Positions 30,254 to 39,958 of a stretch of 64,000 nucleotides of DNA are shown piece by piece. Origin of the DNA: Streptomyces sp. HUAS MG91 (GTDB taxonomy: Bacteria; Actinomycetota; Actinomycetes; Streptomycetales; Streptomycetaceae). Location of the stretch: NCBI RefSeq assembly GCF_040529335.1, contig NZ_CP159534.1:4216001-4280000 (forward strand), given 5' to 3'. The translations under genes and the position numbers were made by a program. Positions within the stretch are counted from its first letter, which is position 1, and every line of letters begins with the position of its first letter. Below the pieces are notes generated by a model that was not told where the DNA came from, made no database searches, and worked only from the letters and a program-made list of their open reading frames with translations.

Positions 30254-31984
30254 TCAGCCGGTGAACTTCACATCCGTGATTCCCTGCTTGTACCCGGCCT
30301 GGCTGTACCCATCCTGGCCCGCATGAGGCAGCGCGGTCAGCCATACGAGCACGTAGCGCGTCTTGACCGGCTTGTCGGCCTTGATGCTCAGCGACGTACT
30401 GGTGGTGTCCGTCTTGGCGCCGATCCGCTTCATGCCGTCCACGGCGGACGGACTGGGGCTGAGTGAATCCGAGGCGTACAGCGAGACCGTGGTGTGGTCG
30501 CCCCCGTAGCGGAACTTTATCGACGCGGCCGACACGTTCTTGGCGGAACCGAGGTCGTACACAATGCCCACACCTGGCTTTATGACCATCTTGGGCCCGT
30601 CGACGAAGGCGTGGGTGCGCCAGTAGGACGCGGGGTCGTCGTCGTAGGTCTTGTCGACGTCCTGCGGGGACTGGGCGTCGCCCGCGGCGATGAACTCCTT
30701 GGCGCCCGCGATGCCGATCGGCTTGGCGATCTTCTTGTCGCTCTTGCCGCCGTCGTCCGTGGTGTGGGTGTCCTCCGTACCGCTGGAGTTCCCGCGGTCC
30801 ATGAGAGCGTCCGCGAGCTGCCAGCTGCCGAGACCCAGCGCGGCGATCAGCAGCGCCGAGACGGCCCACTTGAGGGCCTTCCCGGTACGGCTCTGCAGCG
30901 GGGGCGGCGGCGTCGGGATCACCTGGGTGGCACCGGGCACGGCGGAGCGGCCGTAGGTGCCCTGCTGATAGGTGGTGCGCTGGTACTCCGGGGGCGCGGT
31001 GAACGCGGGCTCCGGCGGGCGGATCCTGGGCATCTCGCCGATGGCCTTCACCAGGTCCTCCGGCGTGGTGCACGGGGGCTCCTGGCGGGACGCGGTGGCC
31101 CCGTCGTTGGCGAGCGCGCGCATGGCGAGCTCGGCGAGACCGCGGTGGACGCCGGCCCGCACCTGGTCCGGCGCGATGAGCCCGACGTCCTTGGGCAGCC
31201 CGGCCAAGCCGTAGGCGTCGTTCTCGTACGGCCACCGCTGCGTCAGGGAGGCGTACAGGAGCGCGCCGATCGCCTCGGCGTCGGTGCGCTGCGGAGTGTC
31301 GGAGGTGATCCCGCGCAGCGCCGCGTTGACCGCGAGGCCGCGGATGCGCCACTGGCCCGTGGAGGTGCGCAGCACGGCGCTCGGCGTGAGCCGCAGGTGC
31401 GCGAGGCCCTCGCGGTGCGCGGCGGCCATGGCGTGCGCGACCTGCGTGGCCATGTCGTACGCGTCGTGCGCCTCGAGCGGGCCCGCCGCGAGCAGCGCGG
31501 TCAGCTCGGTGGCGTCGGGCAGCCACTCGTGGACCACGTAGACGAGGTCGTTCTCCTCGACCGCGTCCAGCACCTGGACGAAGCGGGGATCGCCGAGCAG
31601 CGCCGAGGAACGGGCCGCGGCGAGCACCGAGCGCGCCCGCGGATGGTCGGCGGGCAGCAGGTGCACGCCGACGGCGCGGCGCAGCTTCTCGTCCACCGCG
31701 CGCCAGCTGCTGAAACCGTCCAGACGTGTGACGCACTCTTCGAGCCGATAGCGCCTCGCGAGCTTGTGCCCGCTGTGCAGCTCGGGAGGTGATGTCTTAC
31801 CGGGGCTCACGTGCGTGCCCGTCTCCGCGGTGTCCACCGGCGTCCCGGACGCCGTGCTGTCCCGCTTACCGCTGTCGACCACACCGTCGGCCGTGGCCCG
31901 CTCCGCCTTGTCCGCCTTGGCGGTCAGCGGTTCGTCCCCGCCGTTGTCGGCCACGTCGACGGCAGCCGTGCTCCGTTCCGCCAC
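30254..31984 (-). CDS. MurJ-associated pseudokinase with extracellular jelly-roll domain
   Basis: 576 residues from GTG at 31984, chosen for the AGGCAGGA before it. After a disordered tail, residues about 80-330 have a protein-kinase fold, but HRD reads HLRLTPSAV and DFG reads RGL, so catalysis is not expected. A Thr/Tyr/Pro linker, a membrane helix (WAVSALLIAALGLGSWQLA) and an extracellular discoidin-like domain (YDDDPASYWRTH) follow. In mycobacteria the same modules are fused to MviN (MurJ), where the pseudokinase binds FhaA. Here it is a separate gene just after murJ. Confidence 0.85.
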   Translation of the reverse strand: MAERSTAAVDVADNGGDEPLTAKADKAERATADGVVDSGKRDSTASGTPVDTAETGTHVSPGKTSPPELHSGHKLARRYRLEECVTRLDGFSSWRAVDEKLRRAVGVHLLPADHPRARSVLAAARSSALLGDPRFVQVLDAVEENDLVYVVHEWLPDATELTALLAAGPLEAHDAYDMATQVAHAMAAAHREGLAHLRLTPSAVLRTSTGQWRIRGLAVNAALRGITSDTPQRTDAEAIGALLYASLTQRWPYENDAYGLAGLPKDVGLIAPDQVRAGVHRGLAELAMRALANDGATASRQEPPCTTPEDLVKAIGEMPRIRPPEPAFTAPPEYQRTTYQQGTYGRSAVPGATQVIPTPPPPLQSRTGKALKWAVSALLIAALGLGSWQLADALMDRGNSSGTEDTHTTDDGGKSDKKIAKPIGIAGAKEFIAAGDAQSPQDVDKTYDDDPASYWRTHAFVDGPKMVIKPGVGIVYDLGSAKNVSAASIKFRYGGDHTTVSLYASDSLSPSPSAVDGMKRIGAKTDTTSTSLSIKADKPVKTRYVLVWLTALPHAGQDGYSQAGYKQGITDVKFTG

Positions 31985-32104
31985 CGTCGTTCCTGCCTCC
32001 CCATCCGTTGCACTCACTGCGACGCCAAAGCCAATTGTGCCCACAGTCCGGCGCTATGCACGACACGCAGTGGTCGCCGATGGTTGTGCGCACTTCGGGC
32101 CGAG

Positions 32105-34351
32105 TCAGCGACCAAGACGGCCACGGACCATTCCGACCAGTGAATTCAGTTCTTCGATCCGCATCTTGCGGGCCGCTACATAGAAGACGCCGAGCAGCGC
32201 CACGGAGCCCACGAGCAGCGCCGCGATCGAGCCGAGCACGCCGTGTCCGAGGGCCTTGGTGACCGCGTACCCGATTCCGCCGCCGATGACCGTAGCGGGT
32301 ACGGAGGCGAGGCAGAGCCGGGCGTACGTACGAACGACGTTCGCGCCGTCCAGATCGCCGCCGAGCCGCTTGCGCAGGCGCCGCCACGCGACACCGACGC
32401 CGATCGCGTAGGCGAGACCGTACGAGAGGGCCATGCCGACGACGGCCCAGCGGGCGGGCAGGATCACGTAGCACAGGGCCGAGGCGGCGGCGTTGACCGC
32501 GGCGACGATCACCGTGTTGTAGAAGGGCGTGCGGGTGTCCTCGTACGCGTAGAAGCCGCGCAGGACGACGTACTGCACGGAGTACGGGATCAGGCCGAGG
32601 CCGAACGCCATGAGGATGTAGCCCATGGACTGGGCGGCCGGGACGCCGCTGGAGCCGAAGAGCAGGGTGCACATCGGGACGCCGAGTGCCACGAACATGA
32701 ACGCGACGGGGACGATCGCCACGGCCGAGGTGCGCAGGCCGGAGGAGATGTCGTCGCGGACCGCGCCCGAGTCCCCGTCGTGGGCGGAGCGTGAGATGCG
32801 CGGCAGCATCGCGGCCATGACCGAGACGGTGATGATCGCCTGCGGCATGCCCCAGATCAGCTGGGCGTTGGAGTAGCCCATGATGCCGGTGCCGTCCACC
32901 GGGGACGCCTTGCCCGCGGCCGTGGCGAGCTGGGTCACGACGACGACGCCCGCCTGGTTGGCGAGGACGAACAGCACGGTCCACTTGGCGAGCTTGACGG
33001 CCTTGCCGAGGCCGTGGCCCTTCCAGTCGAACCGGAGCCGGAAGCGGAAGCCGGTCTCGCGCAGGTACGGGATCATCGCCAGCGACTGCACGACCAGGCC
33101 CAGCAGGGTGCCGACGCCCAGCAGGGTGACGGCCTCGTCCGGGATCGTGCCGGCCGTCATCTTCGTCTGCGACCAGGGGCCGTAGACCCACAGGAACATG
33201 CCGAAGGTGAAGATCATGACGATGTTGTTGAGGACCGGGGTCCACATCATCGCGCCGAACTTCCCGCGGGCGTTGAGGACCTGTCCCATGACCACGTGCA
33301 CACCCATGAAGAAGATCGTGGGCAGGCAGTAGCGGGCGAAGGCGATGCCGACCCGGTCGGCGTCCGGGTCGCTGGCCACGGGGTTCGACATCAGGTGGAT
33401 CAGCAGCGGCGCCGCGAGGACCACGATCGCCGTGATGACGGCGAGCACCACCATGACCAGGGTGAGCAGCCGGTTGGCGAAGGCCTCGCCGCCGTCCTCG
33501 TCGTCCTTCATGGCGCGCACCAGCTGCGGCACGAACACGGAGTTCAGACCGCCGCCGACGGTCAGGATGTAGATCATCGTCGGCAGCGTGTACGCGACGG
33601 TCCAGGTGTCACCGAGCAGTGCGGCGCCGAGCGCCGCGGTGATCACCATGGTGCGGACGAAGCCGGTGAGGCGGGAGACGAGCGTGCCCGCCGCCATCAC
33701 CGCGCTCGACTTCATGAGGCTGGAGGCGCGGCCGCCCTTCTTGGGGGCCGCGGGTGCGGGCGCGGCGGCCGGCGGCGGAACGGGCACCGTGGCCTGGCCG
33801 AGGACCTGGGTCGGGTCGTCGACCGGCTGCGGGGCCGGCGGCCTGCCACCGCTGTAGCCGGGCTGCTGGTCGCGGAAGAGGTGCGCGAACGCGTCCGGCT
33901 CGTGCCGCTCCTCGCTCGCCTGCGTCACCAGGTCGTCGACGCCCACGAACTGCGTGGTCCGCGCGTCGTCGCCGTACGGCAGGTACTGCGTGGGGCCCTC
34001 CGGCTCCGGCGCAGGCGTCTGCGCCCACACGCGGGGGTCCGGCTGGTACTGGTTCGCGGGCGGCGCGTAGAGCGGCTGCTGCGCCTGGTACGTGCCCGGG
34101 GGCGGCGGCGGGTGCGCGGCACGGTCGTACAGCGCCTCGCCGACCGGGTCCTGCGCGGTCAGGTCCTGCCCGCGGTACGGATCCTGGTCGTAGGCGTCCT
34201 GGAGGTACGCGTCCTGCGGATACGCGTCGGGGCCCGGCTGGGGCGGCGGGACCTGCCCGCCGGCACCGTGCGAGCCGGCGTACGGGTGGCCGTCGCCCGA
34301 GGCGGAGCCGCCCGAGCCCTGGCCACGATCACCGTCGTACGGCGCGTTCAT
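32105..34351 (-). CDS. murJ: Lipid II flippase MurJ (MviN)
   Basis: 748 residues. The first 210 are cytoplasmic, low-complexity and rich in Tyr, Gln, Pro and Asp, unlike short proteobacterial MurJ. About 14 membrane helices follow, beginning SSAVMAAGTLVSRLTGFVRT with the typical SRxxGxxR motif. It moves lipid II across the membrane for peptidoglycan synthesis. Upstream of the pseudokinase gene on the same strand and 45 bp after the DUF6049 gene. Confidence 0.95.
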   Translation of the reverse strand: MNAPYDGDRGQGSGGSASGDGHPYAGSHGAGGQVPPPQPGPDAYPQDAYLQDAYDQDPYRGQDLTAQDPVGEALYDRAAHPPPPPGTYQAQQPLYAPPANQYQPDPRVWAQTPAPEPEGPTQYLPYGDDARTTQFVGVDDLVTQASEERHEPDAFAHLFRDQQPGYSGGRPPAPQPVDDPTQVLGQATVPVPPPAAAPAPAAPKKGGRASSLMKSSAVMAAGTLVSRLTGFVRTMVITAALGAALLGDTWTVAYTLPTMIYILTVGGGLNSVFVPQLVRAMKDDEDGGEAFANRLLTLVMVVLAVITAIVVLAAPLLIHLMSNPVASDPDADRVGIAFARYCLPTIFFMGVHVVMGQVLNARGKFGAMMWTPVLNNIVMIFTFGMFLWVYGPWSQTKMTAGTIPDEAVTLLGVGTLLGLVVQSLAMIPYLRETGFRFRLRFDWKGHGLGKAVKLAKWTVLFVLANQAGVVVVTQLATAAGKASPVDGTGIMGYSNAQLIWGMPQAIITVSVMAAMLPRISRSAHDGDSGAVRDDISSGLRTSAVAIVPVAFMFVALGVPMCTLLFGSSGVPAAQSMGYILMAFGLGLIPYSVQYVVLRGFYAYEDTRTPFYNTVIVAAVNAAASALCYVILPARWAVVGMALSYGLAYAIGVGVAWRRLRKRLGGDLDGANVVRTYARLCLASVPATVIGGGIGYAVTKALGHGVLGSIAALLVGSVALLGVFYVAARKMRIEELNSLVGMVRGRLGR

Positions 34352-34396
34352 GGTTACCCCACCTCATCGTCCCCGGCCCACCGGCCACGACATCGC

Positions 34397-36826
34397 TCAA
34401 CGGTCCACTCTCTCACCCGTGCCCGACGGGGCCGTGCTTTCGGAAGCGGTGTCAGCCATCGGGTCACTCGGCTGCTGCGGGACGTCGGCCCGTGCGGGGG
34501 ATGCCGCATCGTCCTCGGGCTCCGCCTTCTCGGCCGGTTCGCCGTCGCCCTGCGGGCCGTCCGTGTCGTCCGAGCTGTCGGTGCCGTCCGTGCCGTCCGT
34601 GCCGTCCGTCTCGTCGACGTCGGGCTCGTCGGTCTTCTCGGCCGCGGCGCGCTTGCGCTGGGTGTACATACGGAACCCGGCAAGGACCAGCAGCAGGACG
34701 CCGCCGGCGATGACGAGCATCACGGTCGGGGTGACCTCGGTGACGTCGACCTGGAAGGCGATCTGCTTGCCGTAGGGCTGGTTGTCCTCGGTGAGGAGCT
34801 GGGCGTAGACCCAGACGGGGCCGGTGGCCTTGGCCGTGGTGGTGAACTTCACGGACTGGCTGTGGCCACTGGTGATCGTCACCTCCTGGTCCTGGGAGGC
34901 GCCGTCACCGATCTTCAGGCGGGTGCCGTTGTCGGACGTGAGCCGCAGCTTGAGGTGGTCGACGTCCTGCCACAGGTTGTTCTGCACCGACACCGGGATG
35001 GTCGCGCTGCGTCCGGAGAGCTTCACCTCGGACTTGTCGATCAGCGACACCTGCTCGGTGAGGCCGGACAGGTACTCCGAGACGCCGGTGCGGAAGCCGT
35101 CCGACGCCGCGGTCCTGCCGCGCCAGGACGTGGACATCTCACGGTCCACGGCCCGGCCGAACGGCGTCACCACACGGGACTCGTCGGTCAGGACGACCTT
35201 GAAGTTCTCCAGCTGGCGCTGGGTCGCCTGGATCTGCTCGAAGGCCGCCTGCGGCAGCTCCTGCTTGCGGAGCTTCGAGGGGTACGCGCGCGTGGACGGC
35301 ACGCGGGTCGTGGCGCCCGGGTCGGGCTTGGCCGAGGCGGTCGCGGACAGGCTCTGCGACTGCGTCCAGGTGCCGCCCTGGAGCACCGCCACGGCCTTGG
35401 CCATCGCCTGGGCCTGGCTGGCCGTGGGCGTGCGCTGCGGGGCGATCAGGGCGGTGCGCTGCCGGTCCGTCTGCCGGTCGAGCATCAGGCTCTGGGCGAG
35501 GAACTCCTGCACGGCGAGCGTGGACCGCTCGGCGCTCGTCAGGTCGCCCTGGAACGCGGTCGACAGTCGCGCGTCGGCGACCACCGCGGTGGTGCCGCCG
35601 CCGATGGGCCGGGCCGAGGACGGCGTGTACGAGAGGTTCTCCGACTCACCGAAACTGTCGCTGCGGGCGATGATCTTGTTGGCGCCCGCGGAGGTGGCGA
35701 CCTTGACGATGTCCCGGTCGACGGCGCCCTCGGCGGGCCAGGCGTAGGACGCGTCCGGCGTCACGTGGAGGATCGTGTCCACGGCCTTCACGGCGGCGTC
35801 CGTGGCGTCCTTCAGGTGACTCAGCGAGCCGGTGACCTTCGTGCCGTTGTGGGCCAGCGAGGCCAGGTCGGGGTCGGCGAACGGCAGCGTGACGACCTTC
35901 TGGCCCCGCACCGCTGCCTGGAGGTCCTTCAGCCACTCGTTGGCGACGGCCTGGTGCCTGCCCGAGGTGAGCCTGCCGTCCGCTCCCTTGACCTTGTACG
36001 CCTCCGTCATGGCGTCGACCGAGGCGAGCAGATCCGGGTCGATCACCCAGGTGACGTCCAGCGAGCTGCCGAGCGCCAGCATCTGCTGGAGGCGGCCGCC
36101 GGGAGCGATCTCCTTGGCGAGGTCGTCGTTGCCGAAGACGGCGGTCTGCGTCTCGTTCGTCCCCGTCTCGGCGGTGAGGCCCGTCTCGGAGATCAGCGGC
36201 CACAGGACCGTCGTCTTCGTCCTGGAGCCCGCGGCGTCGGGCTGCCACGGCAGGAACGTCCGCTGGATGCCGAGCGTCTGCTGGTACGGGGCGGCCGCGG
36301 TCTGGCCCATCAGCGCGGCGCTGATCTGGTACACCCCGTCGGCGCTCAGGTTCAGCGCCTTCACGGGAACGGACAGCGTGAAGTCCTGGGTGACACCGGG
36401 CTCCAGCTTGGCGAACTTCTCCGCGTACTTGCTCGGGACCTCCGAGCCGTCCGGAGTACCGCCCGAGCCGTTCCTCGCCGCCTCGTCCACGGCCGAGCGC
36501 CCGCTGTACGACGTGCCGACCCGCAGGCCGATGTGCGCGTCGGTGACGGGCTGCCTGCCCTTGTTGGTGACCTTGCCCTTGAGCGTCAGGGTGTCGCCGC
36601 CGACCGGTGCGCTCGGCGACAGCTCGTTCACCGCCACGTCGACCGTGCTCGTGCCGGTCGCCGCCGCACTGGCGACGGACGGGGCGTCTGCCTGCGCGGG
36701 CGGGGCGCCGGCCAGGAGTGCGGGCGCCGCGAGCAGCGGCGCCGCGGCGAGCACAGCTCCCGTGCGCCGCAGCAGTCGGCGGGCAGGTGAGGGACTCATC
36801 CCTGGGTAGTCTGCCGCCTCGGCCAC
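34397..36826 (-). CDS. DUF6049 family exported membrane protein
   Basis: 809 residues: signal peptide (RRTGAVLAAAPLLAAPALLA), a long extracellular region starting with an Ig-like strand set (VDVAVNELSPSAPVGGDTLT), then a domain with SDSFGESENLSYTPSSARP, a C-terminal membrane helix (VMLVIAGGVLLLVLAGFRM) and an acidic tail with TDGTDGTDGTD repeats. The family is constantly coded beside murJ in actinobacteria, which suggests a cell-envelope role, but no activity is known to me. A GTG start is assumed. Confidence 0.87.
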   Translation of the reverse strand: MAEAADYPGMSPSPARRLLRRTGAVLAAAPLLAAPALLAGAPPAQADAPSVASAAATGTSTVDVAVNELSPSAPVGGDTLTLKGKVTNKGRQPVTDAHIGLRVGTSYSGRSAVDEAARNGSGGTPDGSEVPSKYAEKFAKLEPGVTQDFTLSVPVKALNLSADGVYQISAALMGQTAAAPYQQTLGIQRTFLPWQPDAAGSRTKTTVLWPLISETGLTAETGTNETQTAVFGNDDLAKEIAPGGRLQQMLALGSSLDVTWVIDPDLLASVDAMTEAYKVKGADGRLTSGRHQAVANEWLKDLQAAVRGQKVVTLPFADPDLASLAHNGTKVTGSLSHLKDATDAAVKAVDTILHVTPDASYAWPAEGAVDRDIVKVATSAGANKIIARSDSFGESENLSYTPSSARPIGGGTTAVVADARLSTAFQGDLTSAERSTLAVQEFLAQSLMLDRQTDRQRTALIAPQRTPTASQAQAMAKAVAVLQGGTWTQSQSLSATASAKPDPGATTRVPSTRAYPSKLRKQELPQAAFEQIQATQRQLENFKVVLTDESRVVTPFGRAVDREMSTSWRGRTAASDGFRTGVSEYLSGLTEQVSLIDKSEVKLSGRSATIPVSVQNNLWQDVDHLKLRLTSDNGTRLKIGDGASQDQEVTITSGHSQSVKFTTTAKATGPVWVYAQLLTEDNQPYGKQIAFQVDVTEVTPTVMLVIAGGVLLLVLAGFRMYTQRKRAAAEKTDEPDVDETDGTDGTDGTDSSDDTDGPQGDGEPAEKAEPEDDAASPARADVPQQPSDPMADTASESTAPSGTGERVDR

Positions 36827-37020
36827 GCGCTCGTCCGTCCCTCGTCGTCGTCAGTGGTCGCAGATGTGTCCACGCATCGTAACGAGCAGGGCTGTGCCTG
36901 AGTGCCTGGGTCCGCCCCGCAAGATCGTGCAGCCAGGGTAGGGGGCCGCAATCATGAGGACGTCGCGGCCCCGGCAAACGGTTCGGCCCGGGCGGTGAGA
37001 GGCACGTACCCTGTCCTGTT

Positions 37021-38493
37021 GTGCCGAACGCCAATGAAGACAACCCCAGTGCCCTGAGCCAGGTGCAGCACCGCGCGGTCAGCGAATTGCTGCGCGTCTC
37101 GCCTGTCGCAGACGACCTTGCCCGCAGATTCCAGGAGGCCGGGTTCTCTCTCGCCCTGGTCGGGGGTTCGGTCCGGGACGCACTGCTCGGCCGGCTCGGC
37201 AACGACCTGGACTTCACCACCGATGCCCGCCCCGAGGACGTTCTCAAGATCGTCCGGCCGTGGGCCGACGCGGTCTGGGAGGTCGGGATCGCCTTCGGCA
37301 CCGTCGGCTGCCAGAAGGACGCCCGGGTCGACGGTGTGGACCAGAGCTTCCAGGTCGAGGTCACGACGTACCGCTCGGAGGCGTACGACCGCACCTCTCG
37401 CAAGCCCGAGGTGTCCTACGGCGACTCGATCGAGGAGGACCTCGTCCGCCGGGACTTCACCGTGAACGCGATGGCCGTCGCGCTCCCGGAGAAGGACTTC
37501 ATCGACCCGCACGGCGGTCTCCAGGACCTGGCCGAGCGCGTCCTGCGCACGCCGGGCACCCCTGAGGACTCCTTCTCCGACGACCCGCTGCGGATGATGC
37601 GGGCCGCCCGCTTCGCCGCGCAGCTGGACTTCGAGGTGGCTCCCGAGGTCGTCGCCGCGATGACGGCGATGGCCGACCGGATCGAGATCGTCTCCGCCGA
37701 GCGCGTCCGGGACGAGCTGAACAAGCTGATCCTCTCGGCGCACCCGCGCAAGGGCCTCACCCTGCTCGTGGACACCGGCATCGCCGAGCGCGTCCTCCCC
37801 GAGCTGCCCGCCCTGCGTCTGGAGCGCGACGAGCACCACCGGCACAAGGACGTCTACGACCACACGCTGATCGTCCTGGAGCAGGCGATGGCGCTGGAGA
37901 CCGACGGACCGGACCTGACGCTGCGCCTGGCGGCCCTGCTGCACGACATCGGCAAGCCCCGCACGCGCCGCTTCGAGAAGGACGGCCGGGTCTCCTTCCA
38001 CCACCACGAGGTGGTCGGCGCCAAGATGACGAAGAAGCGCATGACCGCGCTCAAGTACTCCAACGAGCTGGTGAAGGACGTCTCCCGCCTCGTCGAGCTG
38101 CACCTGCGCTTCCACGGCTACGGCACCGGTGAGTGGACGGACTCGGCCGTACGCCGCTACGTGCGCGACGCCGGGCCGCTCCTGGGGCGGCTGCACAAGC
38201 TGACCCGGTCCGACTGCACGACCCGCAACAAGCGCAAGGCGAACACGCTCTCGCGGGCCTACGACGGCCTGGAGGAGCGCATCGAGCGCCTCCAAGAGCA
38301 GGAGGAGCTGGACTCGATCCGTCCGGACCTCGACGGCAACCAGATCATGGAGACCCTGGGTGTTTCCCCGGGACCGGTGATCGGCCAGGCCTACAAGTTC
38401 CTGCTCGAACTGCGTCTGGAGAACGGGCCGATGGAGCATGACGCGGCGGTCGCGGCACTCAAGGAGTGGTGGGCGAACCAGGCCCAGGACTGA
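37021..38493 (+). CDS. cca: CCA tRNA nucleotidyltransferase
   Basis: 490 residues (GTG start). The class II nucleotidyltransferase head has LVGGSVRDALLGR and DLDFTTDARP (metal-binding DxD). ERVRDELNKLILSAHPRKGL belongs to the neck. A C-terminal HD domain is evident (LAALLHDIGKPRTRR with a preceding DHTLIVLEQAM). It adds or repairs the tRNA 3' CCA, needed here since tRNA-Ile lacks an encoded CCA. Divergent from the DUF6049 gene; convergent with the MFS gene. Confidence 0.93.
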   Translation: MPNANEDNPSALSQVQHRAVSELLRVSPVADDLARRFQEAGFSLALVGGSVRDALLGRLGNDLDFTTDARPEDVLKIVRPWADAVWEVGIAFGTVGCQKDARVDGVDQSFQVEVTTYRSEAYDRTSRKPEVSYGDSIEEDLVRRDFTVNAMAVALPEKDFIDPHGGLQDLAERVLRTPGTPEDSFSDDPLRMMRAARFAAQLDFEVAPEVVAAMTAMADRIEIVSAERVRDELNKLILSAHPRKGLTLLVDTGIAERVLPELPALRLERDEHHRHKDVYDHTLIVLEQAMALETDGPDLTLRLAALLHDIGKPRTRRFEKDGRVSFHHHEVVGAKMTKKRMTALKYSNELVKDVSRLVELHLRFHGYGTGEWTDSAVRRYVRDAGPLLGRLHKLTRSDCTTRNKRKANTLSRAYDGLEERIERLQEQEELDSIRPDLDGNQIMETLGVSPGPVIGQAYKFLLELRLENGPMEHDAAVAALKEWWANQAQD

Positions 38494-38511
38494 CACGCTC
38501 TTCTACGACGA

Positions 38512-38543
38512 CGGGGCTCTGTTTCACGTGAAACAGAGCCCCG
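38512..38543. terminator. 32-bp perfect palindrome with parS at its centre, between convergent genes
   Basis: CGGGGCTCT, then parS, then AGAGCCCCG: the parS palindrome is extended by 9 perfect base pairs on each side. Position 19 bp after the cca stop and between convergent genes fits a bidirectional terminator; as RNA it would be one long hairpin. Confidence 0.7.
38521..38534. other. parS: parS site 5
   Basis: Perfect GTTTCACGTGAAAC, core of the palindrome at 38512-38543. Confidence 0.95.
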
Positions 38544-38564
38544 GTCCCGTTGAGGGGTGCGGTT

Positions 38565-38578
38565 GTTTCACGTGAAAC
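38565..38578. other. parS: parS site 6, at the stop of the MFS gene
   Basis: Perfect GTTTCACGTGAAAC, 44 bp from site 5 start to start. On the minus strand it supplies the last codons (Arg-Phe-Thr) and the stop of the MFS gene. Confidence 0.95.
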
Positions 38579-39824
38579 GACGACTGCGCATCGTCAGCGC
38601 GACCGTGGCATAGACCGACGCCACCAGAACCACCAGGGGCACCGAGCGTCCGTCCGGCGGCAGCATCAGCGCGGCCACGCCGGCGGCGCCGACGAACGAG
38701 GCGTTGAAGAGGACGTCGTAGACGGAGAAGATCCGGCCGCGGTAGCCGTCGTCGACGGACGACTGCACGACGGTGTCGGTGGCGATCTTCGCGCCCTGCG
38801 TGGTCAGTCCCAGGACGAAGGCGGCGACCATCGTCGGCCCCGGTTCGAAGGGCAGCCCGAGGGCGAGTCCCAGGACGGCGGCGACAGCGGCGCAGATCGC
38901 CATCCAGCCGGCCGGTCCGAAGCGCCCCGCGGCGGCGGGGGTGATGACGGCGGCGACGAAGAACCCGGCTCCCGAGATCCCCACCGCCGTACCGAGCAGG
39001 GCCAGACCTTCGGCGTCCGTGGACGACCACGCGTACCGGCACAGCATCAGCACCATGACGAGCAGCGCGCCGTAGCAGAACCGCATCGCCGTCATCGCGG
39101 CCAGAGCGCGTGCGGCGGCCGGGCGGGAGGCGAGATGCCGCACGCCGGAGACGAGGTCCCGTGCCGCGCCGGACAGCGCGGAGGTCAGGCGCGGCCGCAC
39201 CAGCTCGGGGTCCGGTCCCAGGAGCTGTACGTCCATGCGCAGCGAGGCGAGGGCCGCGCAGAGATAGAGGAAGGCGCCGAGCAGCACGACGGCCGCATCC
39301 GAGTCCGAGGCGACCAGACGCACCACGAAGGCCAGACCGCCGCCCAGGGTCGCGGCGAGCGTCCCCGCGGTCGGTGAGAGCGCGTTGGCGGTGACCAGGC
39401 GGTCGGCGTCGACCACGCGCGGGAGGGCGGCCGACAGGCCCGACAGAACGAAGCGGTTGACCGCGGTGACGCACAGCGCGGAGGCGTAGAAGAGCCAGTC
39501 GGGCGCGCGGCTCAGCATGAGGGCGGCCGTCGCGGAGGCGAGCACGACGCGGAGGAGGTTGCCGTAGAGGAAGACCTGCCGACGGCGCCAGCGGTCCAGC
39601 AGCACGCCCGCGAACGGACCCACGAGGGAGTAGGGCAGCAGCAGGACGGCCATGGCTGAGGCGATCGCCGCGGGAGAGGTCTGCTTCTCCGGGGAGAAGA
39701 CCACGTAGGTGGCGAGCGCGACCTGGTAGACGCCGTCGGCCCCCTGGGACAGCAGCCGCAGAGTGAGCAGGCCCCGGAAGTCGCGCAGACACAGCAGGAC
39801 ACGCAGGTCACGGACGACAGCCAT
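38568..39824 (-). CDS. MFS permease, unknown substrate
   Basis: 418 residues from ATG 39824 (GAGG 9 nt upstream); the extension to 39887 is rejected. Twelve hydrophobic segments, with the loop-2 motif GPFAGVLLDRWRRRQVFLYG of the DHA/enterobactin-exporter type and a second copy-like GRIFSVYDVLFNASFVG late. The last residues RRFT are written by parS DNA. Neighbours give no substrate hint. Confidence 0.85.
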   Translation of the reverse strand: MAVVRDLRVLLCLRDFRGLLTLRLLSQGADGVYQVALATYVVFSPEKQTSPAAIASAMAVLLLPYSLVGPFAGVLLDRWRRRQVFLYGNLLRVVLASATAALMLSRAPDWLFYASALCVTAVNRFVLSGLSAALPRVVDADRLVTANALSPTAGTLAATLGGGLAFVVRLVASDSDAAVVLLGAFLYLCAALASLRMDVQLLGPDPELVRPRLTSALSGAARDLVSGVRHLASRPAAARALAAMTAMRFCYGALLVMVLMLCRYAWSSTDAEGLALLGTAVGISGAGFFVAAVITPAAAGRFGPAGWMAICAAVAAVLGLALGLPFEPGPTMVAAFVLGLTTQGAKIATDTVVQSSVDDGYRGRIFSVYDVLFNASFVGAAGVAALMLPPDGRSVPLVVLVASVYATVALTMRSRRFT

Positions 39825-39913
39825 GGGGCACAGCCTCACATACGAGGAAGGCCCCCGGCGCACGAGAGTGCGATCCAGGGGCCTCACCAGCCTCGGGCGG
39901 CAGATGCTTCAAG

Positions 39914-39927
39914 GTTTCACGTGAAAC
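39914..39927. other. parS: parS site 7
   Basis: Perfect GTTTCACGTGAAAC in the 134-bp gap between the inositol-phosphate synthase and MFS genes. Confidence 0.95.
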
Positions 39928-39958
39928 ATCCGGGCCGGCCGTCAGGAGAAGTCGGCGC

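Noticed and set aside
33014..36790. 1258-codon plus-strand frame over murJ and the DUF6049 gene
   Set aside because: It spans two real genes on the opposite strand, has a low-complexity Arg/Gly/Val composition and no recognisable domain.
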